Part shown: in pieces, positions 35,211-43,966 of the stretch
Layout of the letters: every line of letters starts with the position of its first letter
Numbering within the stretch: the stretch's first letter is position 1
Notes under the pieces: generated by a model
Databases searched by the model: none
Seen by the model: only the letters and a program-made list of their open reading frames with translations
What the model was told of the DNA's origin: nothing
Source of the DNA: Lutibacter sp. HS1-25
Lineage (GTDB): Bacteria > Bacteroidota > Bacteroidia > Flavobacteriales > Flavobacteriaceae
Direction: 5' to 3'
DNA: 64,000 nucleotides
Assembly: GCF_004121075.1 (NCBI RefSeq)
Contig: NZ_RHLN01000019.1
Coordinates: 1-64,000, forward strand
Program-made: the position numbers and the translations under genes

Positions 35211-35636
35211 ATGTATAAATCGCTTTTAATTATTTTCGTTTTACTCATTTCCGTTAGTGCCTGTAAAGAAGAAAAAACAAAAGAAACACAAACTAATAAA
35301 GAGGTTTCGAAAAAAGTGATGCATTATATTTGCAATAATAATTGTGAAAATAGCGGTGGCAATGAAGCAGGAAATTGTCCTGTTTGTAAAAATCCTTATA
35401 CACATAATGTAGCTTATCATTCAGATGATTTGTTAAAAAGCGGGCCTTTAAAAGTACAATCAAATGCAACTCAACCAATAAATAACAAGCCACAACAAAA
35501 CGCTACTCCTGCTCAAAATTCGGCAGGAATTTATCATTACACTTGTAGCAATGGTTGTTACGGAGGTTCAGGCACTGTAACAAACTGTACTACGTGTGGT
35601 AATCCTTTAGAACACAATCAGGCGTATCATAATTAA
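35211..35636 (+). CDS. Lipoprotein with two copies of a Cys-pair ribbon
   Basis: Small exported lipoprotein of 141 residues with lipobox SVSAC (Cys18). Two homologous modules follow. The first has HYICNNNCENSGG, CPVCKNPYTHNVAYH (about 38-70); the second has HYTCSNGCYGGSG, CTTCGNPLEHNQAYH (about 107-141). Each holds two Cys pairs plus a terminal His, a plausible zinc or heavy-metal site that resembles metal-binding HMBD-like ribbons. A Gln/Asn/Thr/Pro-rich linker joins them. The internal duplication is obvious. Function unknown; metal binding is inference from the ligands. Confidence 0.8.
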   Translation: MYKSLLIIFVLLISVSACKEEKTKETQTNKEVSKKVMHYICNNNCENSGGNEAGNCPVCKNPYTHNVAYHSDDLLKSGPLKVQSNATQPINNKPQQNATPAQNSAGIYHYTCSNGCYGGSGTVTNCTTCGNPLEHNQAYHN

Positions 35637-35656
35637 CAATAAATTTTAAATAAACT

Positions 35657-36085
35657 ATGGCATTTTCATTCTCTAAATTATTTCAACCAAAACAAACTGT
35701 AAACTATACTGAAATTTTAAATCAAATAGATTACAAAGAAGGAACCAAATTTGCAGAAAATGAAACCACTAAAATTTATATTGATATTGAAGAATTGGGT
35801 GGTTTTCCTTATTTAAAAACAGTTGTTTTTGGAATTCATGAAATCAACATTAAAAGAACAGGATGTACCATTACTTTTGTTTTTGAAAATGAAGAACTTA
35901 CTTTAAGTTCAGACAATACAACTATAGAGTCTAATCAGATTCAAAAAAGTGGCATTTACGCTACTTTAATAGATTTTGAACTGAATGAAGATGAAGCAAA
36001 AAAAATACAAAATCAAAAAGTTATTGAAGTAAAATACCAGTTTAAAAAAGAATCAATCAGCCTTCAGCCTATTCATATTCAATAA
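35657..36085 (+). CDS. Hypothetical conserved-looking protein, 142 residues
   Basis: I do not recognise a family. There is no signal peptide and no membrane segment. After a polar N-terminus (SFSKLFQPKQTVNYTEIL) the protein has alternating beta-rich stretches (TKIYIDIEELGGFPYLKTVVFGIHEIN, CTITFVFENEELTLSS) and a charged helix (NEDEAKKIQ), suggesting a small cytoplasmic beta-rich fold. It begins 20 bp after the Cys-rich lipoprotein, likely the same transcript. Its 3' end overlaps bshC by 17 bases in convergent orientation. Confidence 0.7.
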   Translation: MAFSFSKLFQPKQTVNYTEILNQIDYKEGTKFAENETTKIYIDIEELGGFPYLKTVVFGIHEINIKRTGCTITFVFENEELTLSSDNTTIESNQIQKSGIYATLIDFELNEDEAKKIQNQKVIEVKYQFKKESISLQPIHIQ

Positions 36086-37661
36086 TTGTAAATTTCATTT
36101 GAAGCGGATCTAATGCTTCCATTAGCATTGGTATTAAACTATCACCTAATTCTAAGTATATTTCAGAAAAATTTCGAGTACGTTCTTCCAAACTTTGCTT
36201 TGGAAACAATTGATCTTGAATAAATTTAATACGTTCAACAGCATCTGCTAATTTTCTTTTTTGAGCTTTTAGTAATCTTTTTTCTAAAACAGCTAATCCG
36301 TTTAATTGCTTTTTCTCCTGGGCATTTACGGCTCCTAAAAAAGAAGCTTCTGTGTTTTTAGCCAATTCTTTTAAAGCTTCAAACTGCTGTTGTAAAAAGA
36401 GTTTTTGTGCTGAAAAATCAATATCAATAGTTGAAATTTCTTTAACCTTTTTATCAATTAAATTAATTTGATTATAAAACAACTCAGGGACGGAAATAGT
36501 TAATTTATCTAATTTAGCAGCTTGCTTTTTAGACATCAACAAAACCGAGTTTCTTAACAATAAAATTGGAAACGGTGTATTAATTGCATTGAAATATGCT
36601 TTTAATTGAAACCAATATGCCAATTCTCCTCCTCCACCAATATAACAGAGATTGGGTAAAATAGTTTCTTGATAAACTGGTCTCATTATCACATTTGGAC
36701 TAAATCTCTTTGGATGATTTTTAAGTTCGTCTAAAATTTCTTCCTCTTCAAATACAATCTCAGTATTGTTTACTTTATAAATATTGTCTTCAAAAATAAT
36801 GCGTTCTCTTAAACCTTCAACCAAATAAAATAAATTTATTTCACGAGGATTTACCTGAATTTTATAACTCTTTTGTAGCAATTCATTGGTCTTAATAACA
36901 TTTTTATAAGAAGTGTTATTTAACAATTCATCTTTAACAATTGGTGCAAATATTGATTTCAATAATTTATCATCACCATCAATAATTACCAAACCATTTT
37001 GTCCAAATAATTCATTTACTAAATACCGAGTAGCATCTGTTAAATTATCATGCGCTAAGTAAGCTTCTTGAAATAATTTCTTAATATTTTTAGCATTGTT
37101 ACTATTGTCTAATAACTTTAAAAATTCATCGTAAACCTGCTTAAAACCAGCTGTTTCCAGTCTTCCAACTGCACCTTTACTTTCAGCACTCCAACTAATT
37201 TTATTTCCTTTAAAATTAAAATAATTAATTTCTTCAAAATCGTGATCTTCTGTCGCCATCCAATAAACAGGCACAAAATTATATGATGGGAATTGGGTCT
37301 TTAACTGTTTTGTTAAATTTATTGTCGAAACAATTTTATACAAAAAATACAAAGGTCCTGTAAAAATATTTAATTGATGACCAGTAGTTATTGTAAAGGT
37401 ATTTTTATCTTCCAACAACTGAATATTGTTTTTTGTCGCTACAGTTATTTGAGTATTTTGATACTGATTTTTTAAAGCTTCAACTAAAACAATTCTGTTT
37501 TTTGAGGGGAATGTTTTCTTTAAATCTATCTGATTTTTAAATCCTTCAATATTTGGAAAATTACCATAAAATTCAGTCAAATTTGGATTTTCATCCAAAT
37601 AATCACAAATTAAATTTGAAAAATAGTTTGTTTCTTTAAAAGGTATTTGATGTATTTTCAT
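36069..37661 (-). CDS. bshC: BshC, bacillithiol biosynthesis cysteine-adding enzyme
   Basis: Performs, or is required for, the last step of bacillithiol synthesis, ligation of cysteine to glucosaminyl-malate. It has 530 residues, the usual BshC length. Conserved parts are TITTGHQLNIFTGPLYFLYKI, PVYWMATEDHDFEEINYF, RPVYQETILPNLCYIGGGGELAYWFQL and a long coiled-coil segment in the C-terminal third (about 400-500, Lys/Leu/Gln-rich). It is 6 bp downstream of a methyltransferase gene, and bshA is at 19.5 kb. Confidence 0.95.
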   Translation of the reverse strand: MKIHQIPFKETNYFSNLICDYLDENPNLTEFYGNFPNIEGFKNQIDLKKTFPSKNRIVLVEALKNQYQNTQITVATKNNIQLLEDKNTFTITTGHQLNIFTGPLYFLYKIVSTINLTKQLKTQFPSYNFVPVYWMATEDHDFEEINYFNFKGNKISWSAESKGAVGRLETAGFKQVYDEFLKLLDNSNNAKNIKKLFQEAYLAHDNLTDATRYLVNELFGQNGLVIIDGDDKLLKSIFAPIVKDELLNNTSYKNVIKTNELLQKSYKIQVNPREINLFYLVEGLRERIIFEDNIYKVNNTEIVFEEEEILDELKNHPKRFSPNVIMRPVYQETILPNLCYIGGGGELAYWFQLKAYFNAINTPFPILLLRNSVLLMSKKQAAKLDKLTISVPELFYNQINLIDKKVKEISTIDIDFSAQKLFLQQQFEALKELAKNTEASFLGAVNAQEKKQLNGLAVLEKRLLKAQKRKLADAVERIKFIQDQLFPKQSLEERTRNFSEIYLELGDSLIPMLMEALDPLQMKFTIIEYE

Positions 37662-37667
37662 GTAGTT

Positions 37668-38333
37668 TTATGCTGTTCTTTGGAATAATGTATAAATATA
37701 TTCTCTTGTGTTTCCTGATGGTTGTGTGTATGTGTAATTGAACGATTGTAACAATTTAAAGTCGTTACCTAAGTTTTCTTGTAACATTTCCTCATTATAA
37801 TTTACAACATCTAAACCACAACATTTTTTTGCTCCTTGTAAATTAAATTCGGCCAAAATAACATATCCTTCAACTTTTACTGCATTTTTTAACAATTTAA
37901 AATAAGCATTTTGTTGCTCTTTAGTGGTAAAAAAATGCAACACGGCTCTATCATTCCATAAATCCACATTTTTTAACTTCAATAAAACTTCAGACGGATT
38001 GGTTAAATCGTCAACAATAAATTGAATCGCTGTATTTTTATTATTACCAATTTGCTGTTTTAAAGCAACCAAAGCACTCGCCGAAATATCGTTTACAATT
38101 AAATTTGAATAATTGGCCGCAATAAGTTCATTTATCAATGTACTTGCACCAATACCAGCATTAAAAATTAAAGCATCTTTGGGTAAATTACATCTTTTAA
38201 TTAACTCCATTGTAGGCTTAGGTTCTGCTTCAAACCAACCTAAACTATTTACAGGTATTTTTCTATAGGTATTGTTCCAATGCGCTTCAAAATCGTAACC
38301 TGATTGACTATTTCTACAAAAAGATTCGTCCAT
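37668..38333 (-). CDS. Class I SAM-dependent methyltransferase
   Basis: Methyltransferase of 221 residues. Motif I is IFNAGIGASTLINELI (about 60-75) with VNDISASALVAL as the acidic loop. The NVDLWNDRAVLHFF block is typical of this family and is followed by AEFNLQGAKKCCGLDVVNYN. The N-terminus WNNTYRKIPVNSLGWFE is also typical. It is upstream of and nearly contiguous with bshC (6 bp), so certainly an operon. The substrate is unknown; a role in thiol chemistry is only suggested by the neighbour. Confidence 0.88.
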   Translation of the reverse strand: MDESFCRNSQSGYDFEAHWNNTYRKIPVNSLGWFEAEPKPTMELIKRCNLPKDALIFNAGIGASTLINELIAANYSNLIVNDISASALVALKQQIGNNKNTAIQFIVDDLTNPSEVLLKLKNVDLWNDRAVLHFFTTKEQQNAYFKLLKNAVKVEGYVILAEFNLQGAKKCCGLDVVNYNEEMLQENLGNDFKLLQSFNYTYTQPSGNTREYIYTLFQRTA

Positions 38334-38673
38334 ATTAAATGCAATTAATTTTTATAAAAGTAAACAAATTTCATTATTTGTCGAAGTTTTAAACAACTAC
38401 TAACAGTTTTTTAACTTAATAATATTTAGACGTTAAATCTAAATACCATAATCATCAATCTAAGTAACTGATCTTATTGAATAAAACGTTTTTTAAAACT
38501 TTCAACCGACTTTAAAGTTAATTACTCAAATCTTTTTTTTGAAATCTATAAGATAATACAATCTATAATGCCCATACAACTATATTATTAAGTTTATTTG
38601 GTTACTTTTGAAATTATATAAAAAAATGGTTATCATAAATTTTTAATAAGTAAAATCATTCTTTAAATGTAAT
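38334..38673. other. Divergent intergenic region with one good promoter
   Basis: On the plus strand TACTTTTG at 38603-38610 is an exact -7 box about 64 bp before the radical SAM gene. Two short inverted repeats occur: ACAAAT/ATTTGT around 38371-38388 and TTTAGA/TCTAAA around 38427-38445. No small peptide gene is convincing. The methyltransferase-bshC promoter should also lie here but has no exact -7 box. Confidence 0.45.
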
Positions 38674-39678
38674 ATGGATTACTACAAGCTACTAAAACTT
38701 AATAATATTATTAAAAATCCTAGAATTAAACTTTTAGGTCTTTATTTTTTACATAAACTCAACAAAAGATACATCTCTGTTTATTTTGACCCCGTAAATG
38801 CTTGTAACTTACGCTGCAAAATGTGCTATTTTACTGATAGTGATTATGTTAAAAAATTAAAAGGCGTTTTTGATGTAAATGAAATTCCTCTTTTTTCAAA
38901 AGCAATTTTAAAAAGAGCCTTAAAACTTCAAATAGGTTGCGGTACAGAACCAACTTTATATAAAAATGTGACTGCAATTATTTTAGAAGCAAAAAAGGAA
39001 GGTGTACCAAATATTTCAATGACAACAAATGCCAATTTATTAGTAAAAAACACAACACAAGAGTGGATTGAAGCTGGTTTAAATGAAATTACAATATCAC
39101 TTCACGGCGTAAACAAAGACTCTTATGAAAATTTTATGGATAAAGGTAATTTTGAAGTTTTTATGAATTCGCTTACATTGTTAACTAAGTTAAAAAAGGA
39201 ATTTCCAAATTTTAAAATAAGGGTAAATTACACTTTTAATGAAGACAATTTTGAAGAATTAAAATATTTCTGGAAAGCATTTAACAATCAAACCATTGAT
39301 ATACTTCAAATTAGACCCATCAATAAAATAGGAAACACTACATATTCAAATTTTAGTTTAGAGAAAGTATTGCCCTATTACCAAGAGATTAAAGAAGGAT
39401 TAGCTATGGAATGCAAAAAAAGAAACACAACTTTTATTGCACCAAACTTAAATCAGTTAACCAATCGTACATCTGAAAACAGTATTTTATCAAAATTTAT
39501 TTATTGTTATATTTCACCTACATCATTTTGGCACAAAGATTTTGAATGGAAAAATGAAACTTACGACCAGTACGCCAAACGCACTAAAATTTCATTAGAT
39601 ATTTTAAAAACAGCAATGTTAAGTAAACATAAAATGAACCTTTTAAAAAATAAAACATTGAATTACGAAATTAATTAA
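38674..39678 (+). CDS. Radical SAM protein of unknown substrate
   Basis: Radical SAM enzyme of 334 residues. The [4Fe-4S]/SAM motif CNLRCKMC is at about residues 43-50 within FDPVNACNLRCKMCYF. It is followed by QIGCGTEPTLYKNV (the usual GGEP-like position is GTEP) and SLHGVNKDSYENF. The C-terminal third has a single Cys (IYCYISP) and no multi-Cys SPASM/Twitch cluster. It stands alone with its own promoter and no peptide precursor nearby. Such proteins act in cofactor, cell-surface or peptide modification; nothing here decides which. Confidence 0.88.
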   Translation: MDYYKLLKLNNIIKNPRIKLLGLYFLHKLNKRYISVYFDPVNACNLRCKMCYFTDSDYVKKLKGVFDVNEIPLFSKAILKRALKLQIGCGTEPTLYKNVTAIILEAKKEGVPNISMTTNANLLVKNTTQEWIEAGLNEITISLHGVNKDSYENFMDKGNFEVFMNSLTLLTKLKKEFPNFKIRVNYTFNEDNFEELKYFWKAFNNQTIDILQIRPINKIGNTTYSNFSLEKVLPYYQEIKEGLAMECKKRNTTFIAPNLNQLTNRTSENSILSKFIYCYISPTSFWHKDFEWKNETYDQYAKRTKISLDILKTAMLSKHKMNLLKNKTLNYEIN

Positions 39679-39729
39679 TATCAATGTTACAGATCTAATA
39701 TTGCTAAATCCAATTTTTTTCAAAAAAGA

Positions 39730-39753
39730 AAGGCTGTCTAAAATGACAGCCTT
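39730..39753 (-). terminator. Terminator between convergent genes
   Basis: AAGGCTGTC (39730-39738) pairs with GACAGCCTT (39745-39753). The A-run at 39722-39727 gives a U-tract for the minus-strand lipoprotein gene. It may also serve the radical SAM gene on the plus strand. Confidence 0.85.
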
Positions 39754-39780
39754 ATAATCTAAATCTTATTTTATTAAATA

Positions 39781-40656
39781 TTATCTACTAACAGTTCCTG
39801 TTGGGAAACTTAAATTCTGCCCCATTGAATATGTTGTATGATCAATAGCTGAAACAGGAATATCTCCTACCAATGGCTTTAATAAAAATGGATTTGGACT
39901 ATTATCTGGAACTGGCTCTATTGAAATTACGGCCTTTCCTCCTGCTAAATCAGTAGGAAATGTTAAACCAGCTGGAGCATTTACTAAATAATCTTCACCT
40001 GGAAAAGGAGGTCCTGCCAAATCACCACTAAAACCATCAAAATCATCTACTCCTGTTAAAGAGGTAAACGTACCTGTAGATACAGGCTTTCCATTAATAA
40101 CTGCCCAACCTTCATATTTCCAACCTGCTGGTAAAGTTGGTAAATTTAAACCTACAGCAGGTCCTGAACCTGTAATTTCTAAAAACCAAATTCCACTATT
40201 TTCATTTGTATCTGAACCATTTGTTGGTGTAGCTAAAATATACTTACCACTTGAAGTTTTATAATCATTACCCAAAGCAGCTGGATGGCTAATACTTAAC
40301 TTACCCGTTTTACCTGAAAAATTACCTGCTAAAATATGCACGTCGCTTGGCGCAGGAACATCACCAACAACTGGCTCAATAGTCAACACAAAAGTTGAAG
40401 CAGCTTCTAAATCATCATAATCCAATTTAAATGAAGTTTTTGAAAGTACTCCATTGTCATTTACTGAAAATTTTCCTGTACTAACCGGAGCACCGTTAAC
40501 AATTATCCAACCTTCATATTCATAATCCGATCCTAAATTTTCTAGTCCTGAAATGTTTAATGATAAATCTTTGGTTGTTGGCTCATCGTCATCTGAGCAA
40601 AATGTAATACTAAATGCTACTGCAAATAGTGCTAAAAATTTTAATAATTTTGTCAT
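39781..40656 (-). CDS. Lipoprotein with two RskA-like (anti-sigma fold) domains
   Basis: Exported lipoprotein of 291 residues; the lipobox ends at Cys20 (ITFC), followed by an acidic SDDDEP. Two similar units each start with YEGWxxVNGxPVSTGxF (about 45-62 and 180-198). Each later contains a TIEP or SIEP segment followed by Pro-rich sequence (FVLTIEPVVGDVPAPS; VISIEPVPDNSPNPF). This pattern resembles the C-terminal domain of RskA-type anti-sigma-K factors, but there is no cytoplasmic sigma-binding part, so anti-sigma activity is unlikely. Function unknown. It follows the Crp-type gene, with a palindrome at its promoter. Confidence 0.78.
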   Translation of the reverse strand: MTKLLKFLALFAVAFSITFCSDDDEPTTKDLSLNISGLENLGSDYEYEGWIIVNGAPVSTGKFSVNDNGVLSKTSFKLDYDDLEAASTFVLTIEPVVGDVPAPSDVHILAGNFSGKTGKLSISHPAALGNDYKTSSGKYILATPTNGSDTNENSGIWFLEITGSGPAVGLNLPTLPAGWKYEGWAVINGKPVSTGTFTSLTGVDDFDGFSGDLAGPPFPGEDYLVNAPAGLTFPTDLAGGKAVISIEPVPDNSPNPFLLKPLVGDIPVSAIDHTTYSMGQNLSFPTGTVSR

Positions 40657-40682
40657 AATTTATTGTTTTTAAGTTTCTATGA

Positions 40683-40729
40683 CAAAACTACTCCAACACT
40701 ATTTCTAAAAATGTTAGCTAGCTAACATT
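40683..40729 (-). promoter_or_regulatory. Promoter with perfect 20-bp palindrome, likely Crp-type site
   Basis: TAGTTTTG on the minus strand (40690 to 40683) is an exact -7 box for the lipoprotein gene. Upstream lies the perfect palindrome AATGTTAGCTAGCTAACATT (40710-40729), which shares its end with the stop codon of the Crp-type gene. If transcription starts 5 nt after the -7 box, the palindrome centre is at -41.5, the classical class II activator position. As an alternative it may act as a weak terminator of the regulator gene. Confidence 0.6.
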
Positions 40730-41405
40730 AAGCAGTTTTTTTTAAAAAAAGTATTTTTTTTCCTTTAAATTCAATTAAACCTTCATCTTTTATTTCATTC
40801 ATAATTAAGTTTAAAGTAGGTCTAGAAGTACCTATTAAATTTGCAATATCTTTTTGAGTATAGGGATGTTCTACCAAAGTTCCTCCTGTTTCTTTACAAA
40901 TAACACCATGTTCTTCACACAATTCATCTAAAAACTCTAACAAACGGGTTTTGGCATCTTTAAACAATAATATTTGTAAACGACGCTCTAACTTACTTAT
41001 TCTGAAGCTAATAAATTTATATATTTTTAGTGTAAATGTTTGATTGTCTTTCATTAAATCATGTAAAGTGTTTACGCCAATTGGGCAAATTGAAGTATTG
41101 CTATCTAAAGATTGCGCAAACTCAGTTCTTTTATCTTCACCTAAAATAGCTTTTTCACCAAACAATTCACCTTTAACCAAAATAGCCTTTACAATTTCTT
41201 TCCCTTCAGAAGTGTAATAACCCAATTTTACTTTTCCTTTATCAATTAAAAATACCTTTGTAGATGCATCCTCTTCAAAATAGATATAATCACTTTTACC
41301 ATATTGTTTAAAATTATGACAACCTTTATATTCAGCATATTTATGCGGACATAAAATTTTAAAAAGATTTACATTTTCTAAATACCATACTTTTTCCATA
41401 GACAT
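40728..41405 (-). CDS. Crp/Fnr-family transcription regulator
   Basis: Regulator of 225 residues. A cyclic-nucleotide-binding-like beta-barrel (about 20-140, with VFLIDKGKVKLGYYTSEGKEIVKAILVKGELFGE) and a dimer helix (about 135-160) are followed by the Crp winged helix (about 165-222, with YTQKDIANLIGTSRPTLNLIMNEIKDEGLI). No N-terminal Cys set for an Fnr iron-sulfur cluster is present. The cAMP-binding Arg/Ser signature is not recognisable, so the ligand is unknown. The gene ends inside the palindrome that precedes the lipoprotein gene, a likely target. A second in-frame ATG at 41399 is an alternative start. Confidence 0.92.
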   Translation of the reverse strand: MSMEKVWYLENVNLFKILCPHKYAEYKGCHNFKQYGKSDYIYFEEDASTKVFLIDKGKVKLGYYTSEGKEIVKAILVKGELFGEKAILGEDKRTEFAQSLDSNTSICPIGVNTLHDLMKDNQTFTLKIYKFISFRISKLERRLQILLFKDAKTRLLEFLDELCEEHGVICKETGGTLVEHPYTQKDIANLIGTSRPTLNLIMNEIKDEGLIEFKGKKILFLKKTA

Positions 41406-41450
41406 AAATTTATAAAAATTTGGTCGAATTTTAAGTCTATACTTACAAAA

Positions 41451-41482
41451 AAAAAGCTTCCTATTTTCATAAGAAGCTTTTT
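41451..41482 (-). terminator. Terminator after the GH31 gene
   Basis: AAAAAGCTTC (41451-41460) pairs with GAAGCTTTTT (41473-41482). The A-run before it forms the U-tract on the minus strand, 18 bp past the GH31 stop. Confidence 0.88.
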
Positions 41483-41500
41483 ATAACATTATAATTTATT

Positions 41501-43897
41501 TTAACTTGTAATATACAATTCTCTAAATTCTTTTTTGATGATGAATGAAATATCACCATTTAACATTTCAACATCAATTTCTTCGTTATCAACTTCAATA
41601 GTCTTAATTTCAAAAGGCAAACCGTGAATATTAATTTTAAACGTTTCGTAAGTTGTTGTGAATTTACCCGATTTAAATTGTTGAATAGTTAACGAATCTT
41701 CTTTTCCAATCAAGTTAAAATTTCTTAAACTATACCTTCCTTTTTTATAGTCGTAACCATCTTGAGCATCTTCAAAGACTTCTGAAACTTCATCACCCTC
41801 TTTAAAATAAATATCCAATTCTAGCTGGTCAATTGTTTTTTCACCAACATATTGCTGTACAGGATATTTTGGAATTATAGCTCCTTCTTTAACAAAAATA
41901 GGCATACTATCTATATCAGCATCAACCCATTTTTCTTCTCCTCCTATTACAATAGTACTATCCCAGAAATTATACCATCTTCCAATAGGAAAATACATTC
42001 TTCTTCCTTTTGCATTTGGTTCTAAAATTGGGCAAACCAATATTTTTTCACCAAAAACAAATTCATCATTTCTGTAATAAGTATGCTTATCATGTTGATC
42101 AAACAATACCAATGATTTTAAAATTGGCGTACCAATTTCTGTATACCTCCAAAAAGCAGTATATAAATAAGGTAACAATTGGTATCTAATTTCAATAAAT
42201 TTTCTAACAATGTCTGTCATTGTTGGTCCAAAAGTCCAAGGCTCTTGATCACCGTGATCACCTGAAGAGTGTACTCTAAAAAATGGGTGAAAAACCCCTA
42301 ATTGAATCCAACGGGTAAATAACTCTCCGTTTGGTTGTTCTGCAAATCCACCAATATCAGATCCTGCAAATGAAAATCCAGACATACACATACGTTGTGC
42401 TTGGTTATTTGCCAAAGCCAAATGATCCCAAGTTGCCACGTTATCACCTGTCCATGTTGAAGTATAACGTTGCGTTCCAGAGTAAGCTGCACGTGTAATT
42501 ACAAATGGTCGTTTAGGATAAGAGAATTTTTTTAAACCATGGTAAGTTGCTCTAGCCATTTGCATTCCATAAATATTGTGCGCTTTTCTATGACTACAAG
42601 GATTACCATCGTAATCATGGCGCACATCATTAGGGAAAGTTTTTCCTGGCACATCCATAACAGCTGGCTCATTCATATCGTTCCACACTCCTTTTACGCC
42701 AATATCTTCAATTAATTCTTTGAATAAATCAGACCACCACTCGCGTACTTCAGGATTTGTAAAATCTGGAAAATAACATTCTCCAGGCCAAACTTTTCCT
42801 TTCATATAAGGTCCATCTGCACGTTTACAAAAATAATCTTTCTCTAAAGCTTCTTTATAAACACTGTATTCGTTGTCAATTTTAATTCCTGGATCAATAA
42901 TAGCCACAGTCTTAAATCCGTCATCAGCCAATTCTTTCACCATTCTTTTTGGATCAGGAAAATATTCTTTATTCCAAGTAAAACATCTAAAACCTTCCAT
43001 GTAATCTATATCCAAATAAATGGCATCACAAGGAATTTTTAATTTTCTAAAAGTACTTGTTACTTCTTTAACTTTAGATTCTGGATAATAACTCCATTTA
43101 CATTGGTGAAAACCTAAAGACCAAAGTGCTGGTATGTGTTGAGGACGCCCTGTTAAATCTGTATAATTTGAAACTACTTCAGACATTTCTGGACCGTAAA
43201 TAAAATAATAATTCATTTCACCACCATGTGCCCAAAAACTAGTTACGTTTCTTTTTTCTTGACAAAAATCAAAAAAAGATCTAAAAGTATTGTCAAAAAA
43301 TATACCGTAAGCTTTTTTGTGATGCAAACCTAAATAAAATGGAATTGCTTTATAAATTGGATCACTTCCTCTGTTATAAGCATACGAATCTGTTACCCAG
43401 TTTTCAAAACGTTTTCCTTTTAAATTAACATCAACTGGTTTGTCTCCCAATCCAAAAAAGCATTCACCTTCTAATGATGTTTTAGACATTTTAACAATAT
43501 CTCCACCAAACTCGTAGCTTTCTTCCCAATGAAAACCTAGCTCATCTTCACAAATAAGTGTATTGTCTTTGGCATCAAAAATAGCACAACGCATGTCTAA
43601 TTTTGAAACGTGGCAAATTAATTTAGACGTAGTTATAATATAATTATGATCGTCTTCGTCAATTTCTAATTTATTATAGCCTTTACTTGCGTATTTGGTA
43701 ATACCGTACGAAAAATCTTTTTCAAATATGGCTGAAGTTGCATATCTAAACCTCAACACACTATCACGCTGCACCGTAACTTGAAGAGCTACTCCGTTCT
43801 CGCTTTTAAAATACAAGGTATCTACATGCTTTTTGTAAAAAATAATTTTTGAAGGAAATAAATTCCCCTTATATTCTAACTCCGTATTTAAAATCAT
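41501..43897 (-). CDS. Glycoside hydrolase family 31 alpha-glucosidase-type enzyme
   Basis: Retaining alpha-glucosidase-like enzyme of 798 residues without a signal peptide, so cytoplasmic. An N-terminal beta domain (about 10-240, with GECFFGLGDKPVDVNLKG) is followed by the catalytic barrel (about 245-580) and C-terminal beta domains. The catalytic nucleophile Asp is in GVWNDMNEPAVM and the acid/base Asp in STWTGDNVATWDHL; the substrate pocket FHPFFRVHS is also intact. It lies downstream of the glycogen cluster but has its own promoter and terminator. A role in trimming glucan oligosaccharides is likely. Confidence 0.94.
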   Translation of the reverse strand: MILNTELEYKGNLFPSKIIFYKKHVDTLYFKSENGVALQVTVQRDSVLRFRYATSAIFEKDFSYGITKYASKGYNKLEIDEDDHNYIITTSKLICHVSKLDMRCAIFDAKDNTLICEDELGFHWEESYEFGGDIVKMSKTSLEGECFFGLGDKPVDVNLKGKRFENWVTDSYAYNRGSDPIYKAIPFYLGLHHKKAYGIFFDNTFRSFFDFCQEKRNVTSFWAHGGEMNYYFIYGPEMSEVVSNYTDLTGRPQHIPALWSLGFHQCKWSYYPESKVKEVTSTFRKLKIPCDAIYLDIDYMEGFRCFTWNKEYFPDPKRMVKELADDGFKTVAIIDPGIKIDNEYSVYKEALEKDYFCKRADGPYMKGKVWPGECYFPDFTNPEVREWWSDLFKELIEDIGVKGVWNDMNEPAVMDVPGKTFPNDVRHDYDGNPCSHRKAHNIYGMQMARATYHGLKKFSYPKRPFVITRAAYSGTQRYTSTWTGDNVATWDHLALANNQAQRMCMSGFSFAGSDIGGFAEQPNGELFTRWIQLGVFHPFFRVHSSGDHGDQEPWTFGPTMTDIVRKFIEIRYQLLPYLYTAFWRYTEIGTPILKSLVLFDQHDKHTYYRNDEFVFGEKILVCPILEPNAKGRRMYFPIGRWYNFWDSTIVIGGEEKWVDADIDSMPIFVKEGAIIPKYPVQQYVGEKTIDQLELDIYFKEGDEVSEVFEDAQDGYDYKKGRYSLRNFNLIGKEDSLTIQQFKSGKFTTTYETFKINIHGLPFEIKTIEVDNEEIDVEMLNGDISFIIKKEFRELYITS

Positions 43898-43919
43898 ATA
43901 ATATATTTTTGGATTGAAG

Positions 43920-43927
43920 CAAACGTA
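43920..43927 (-). promoter_or_regulatory. -7 box of the GH31 promoter
   Basis: TACGTTTG on the minus strand (43927 to 43920), exact TAnnTTTG, 22 bp before the start codon. With the hairpin next to it, this shows GH31 is transcribed separately from glgB. Confidence 0.5.
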
Positions 43928-43966
43928 CTAAAATAAATATTTCTACACGAATACTTTTTATAAAAA

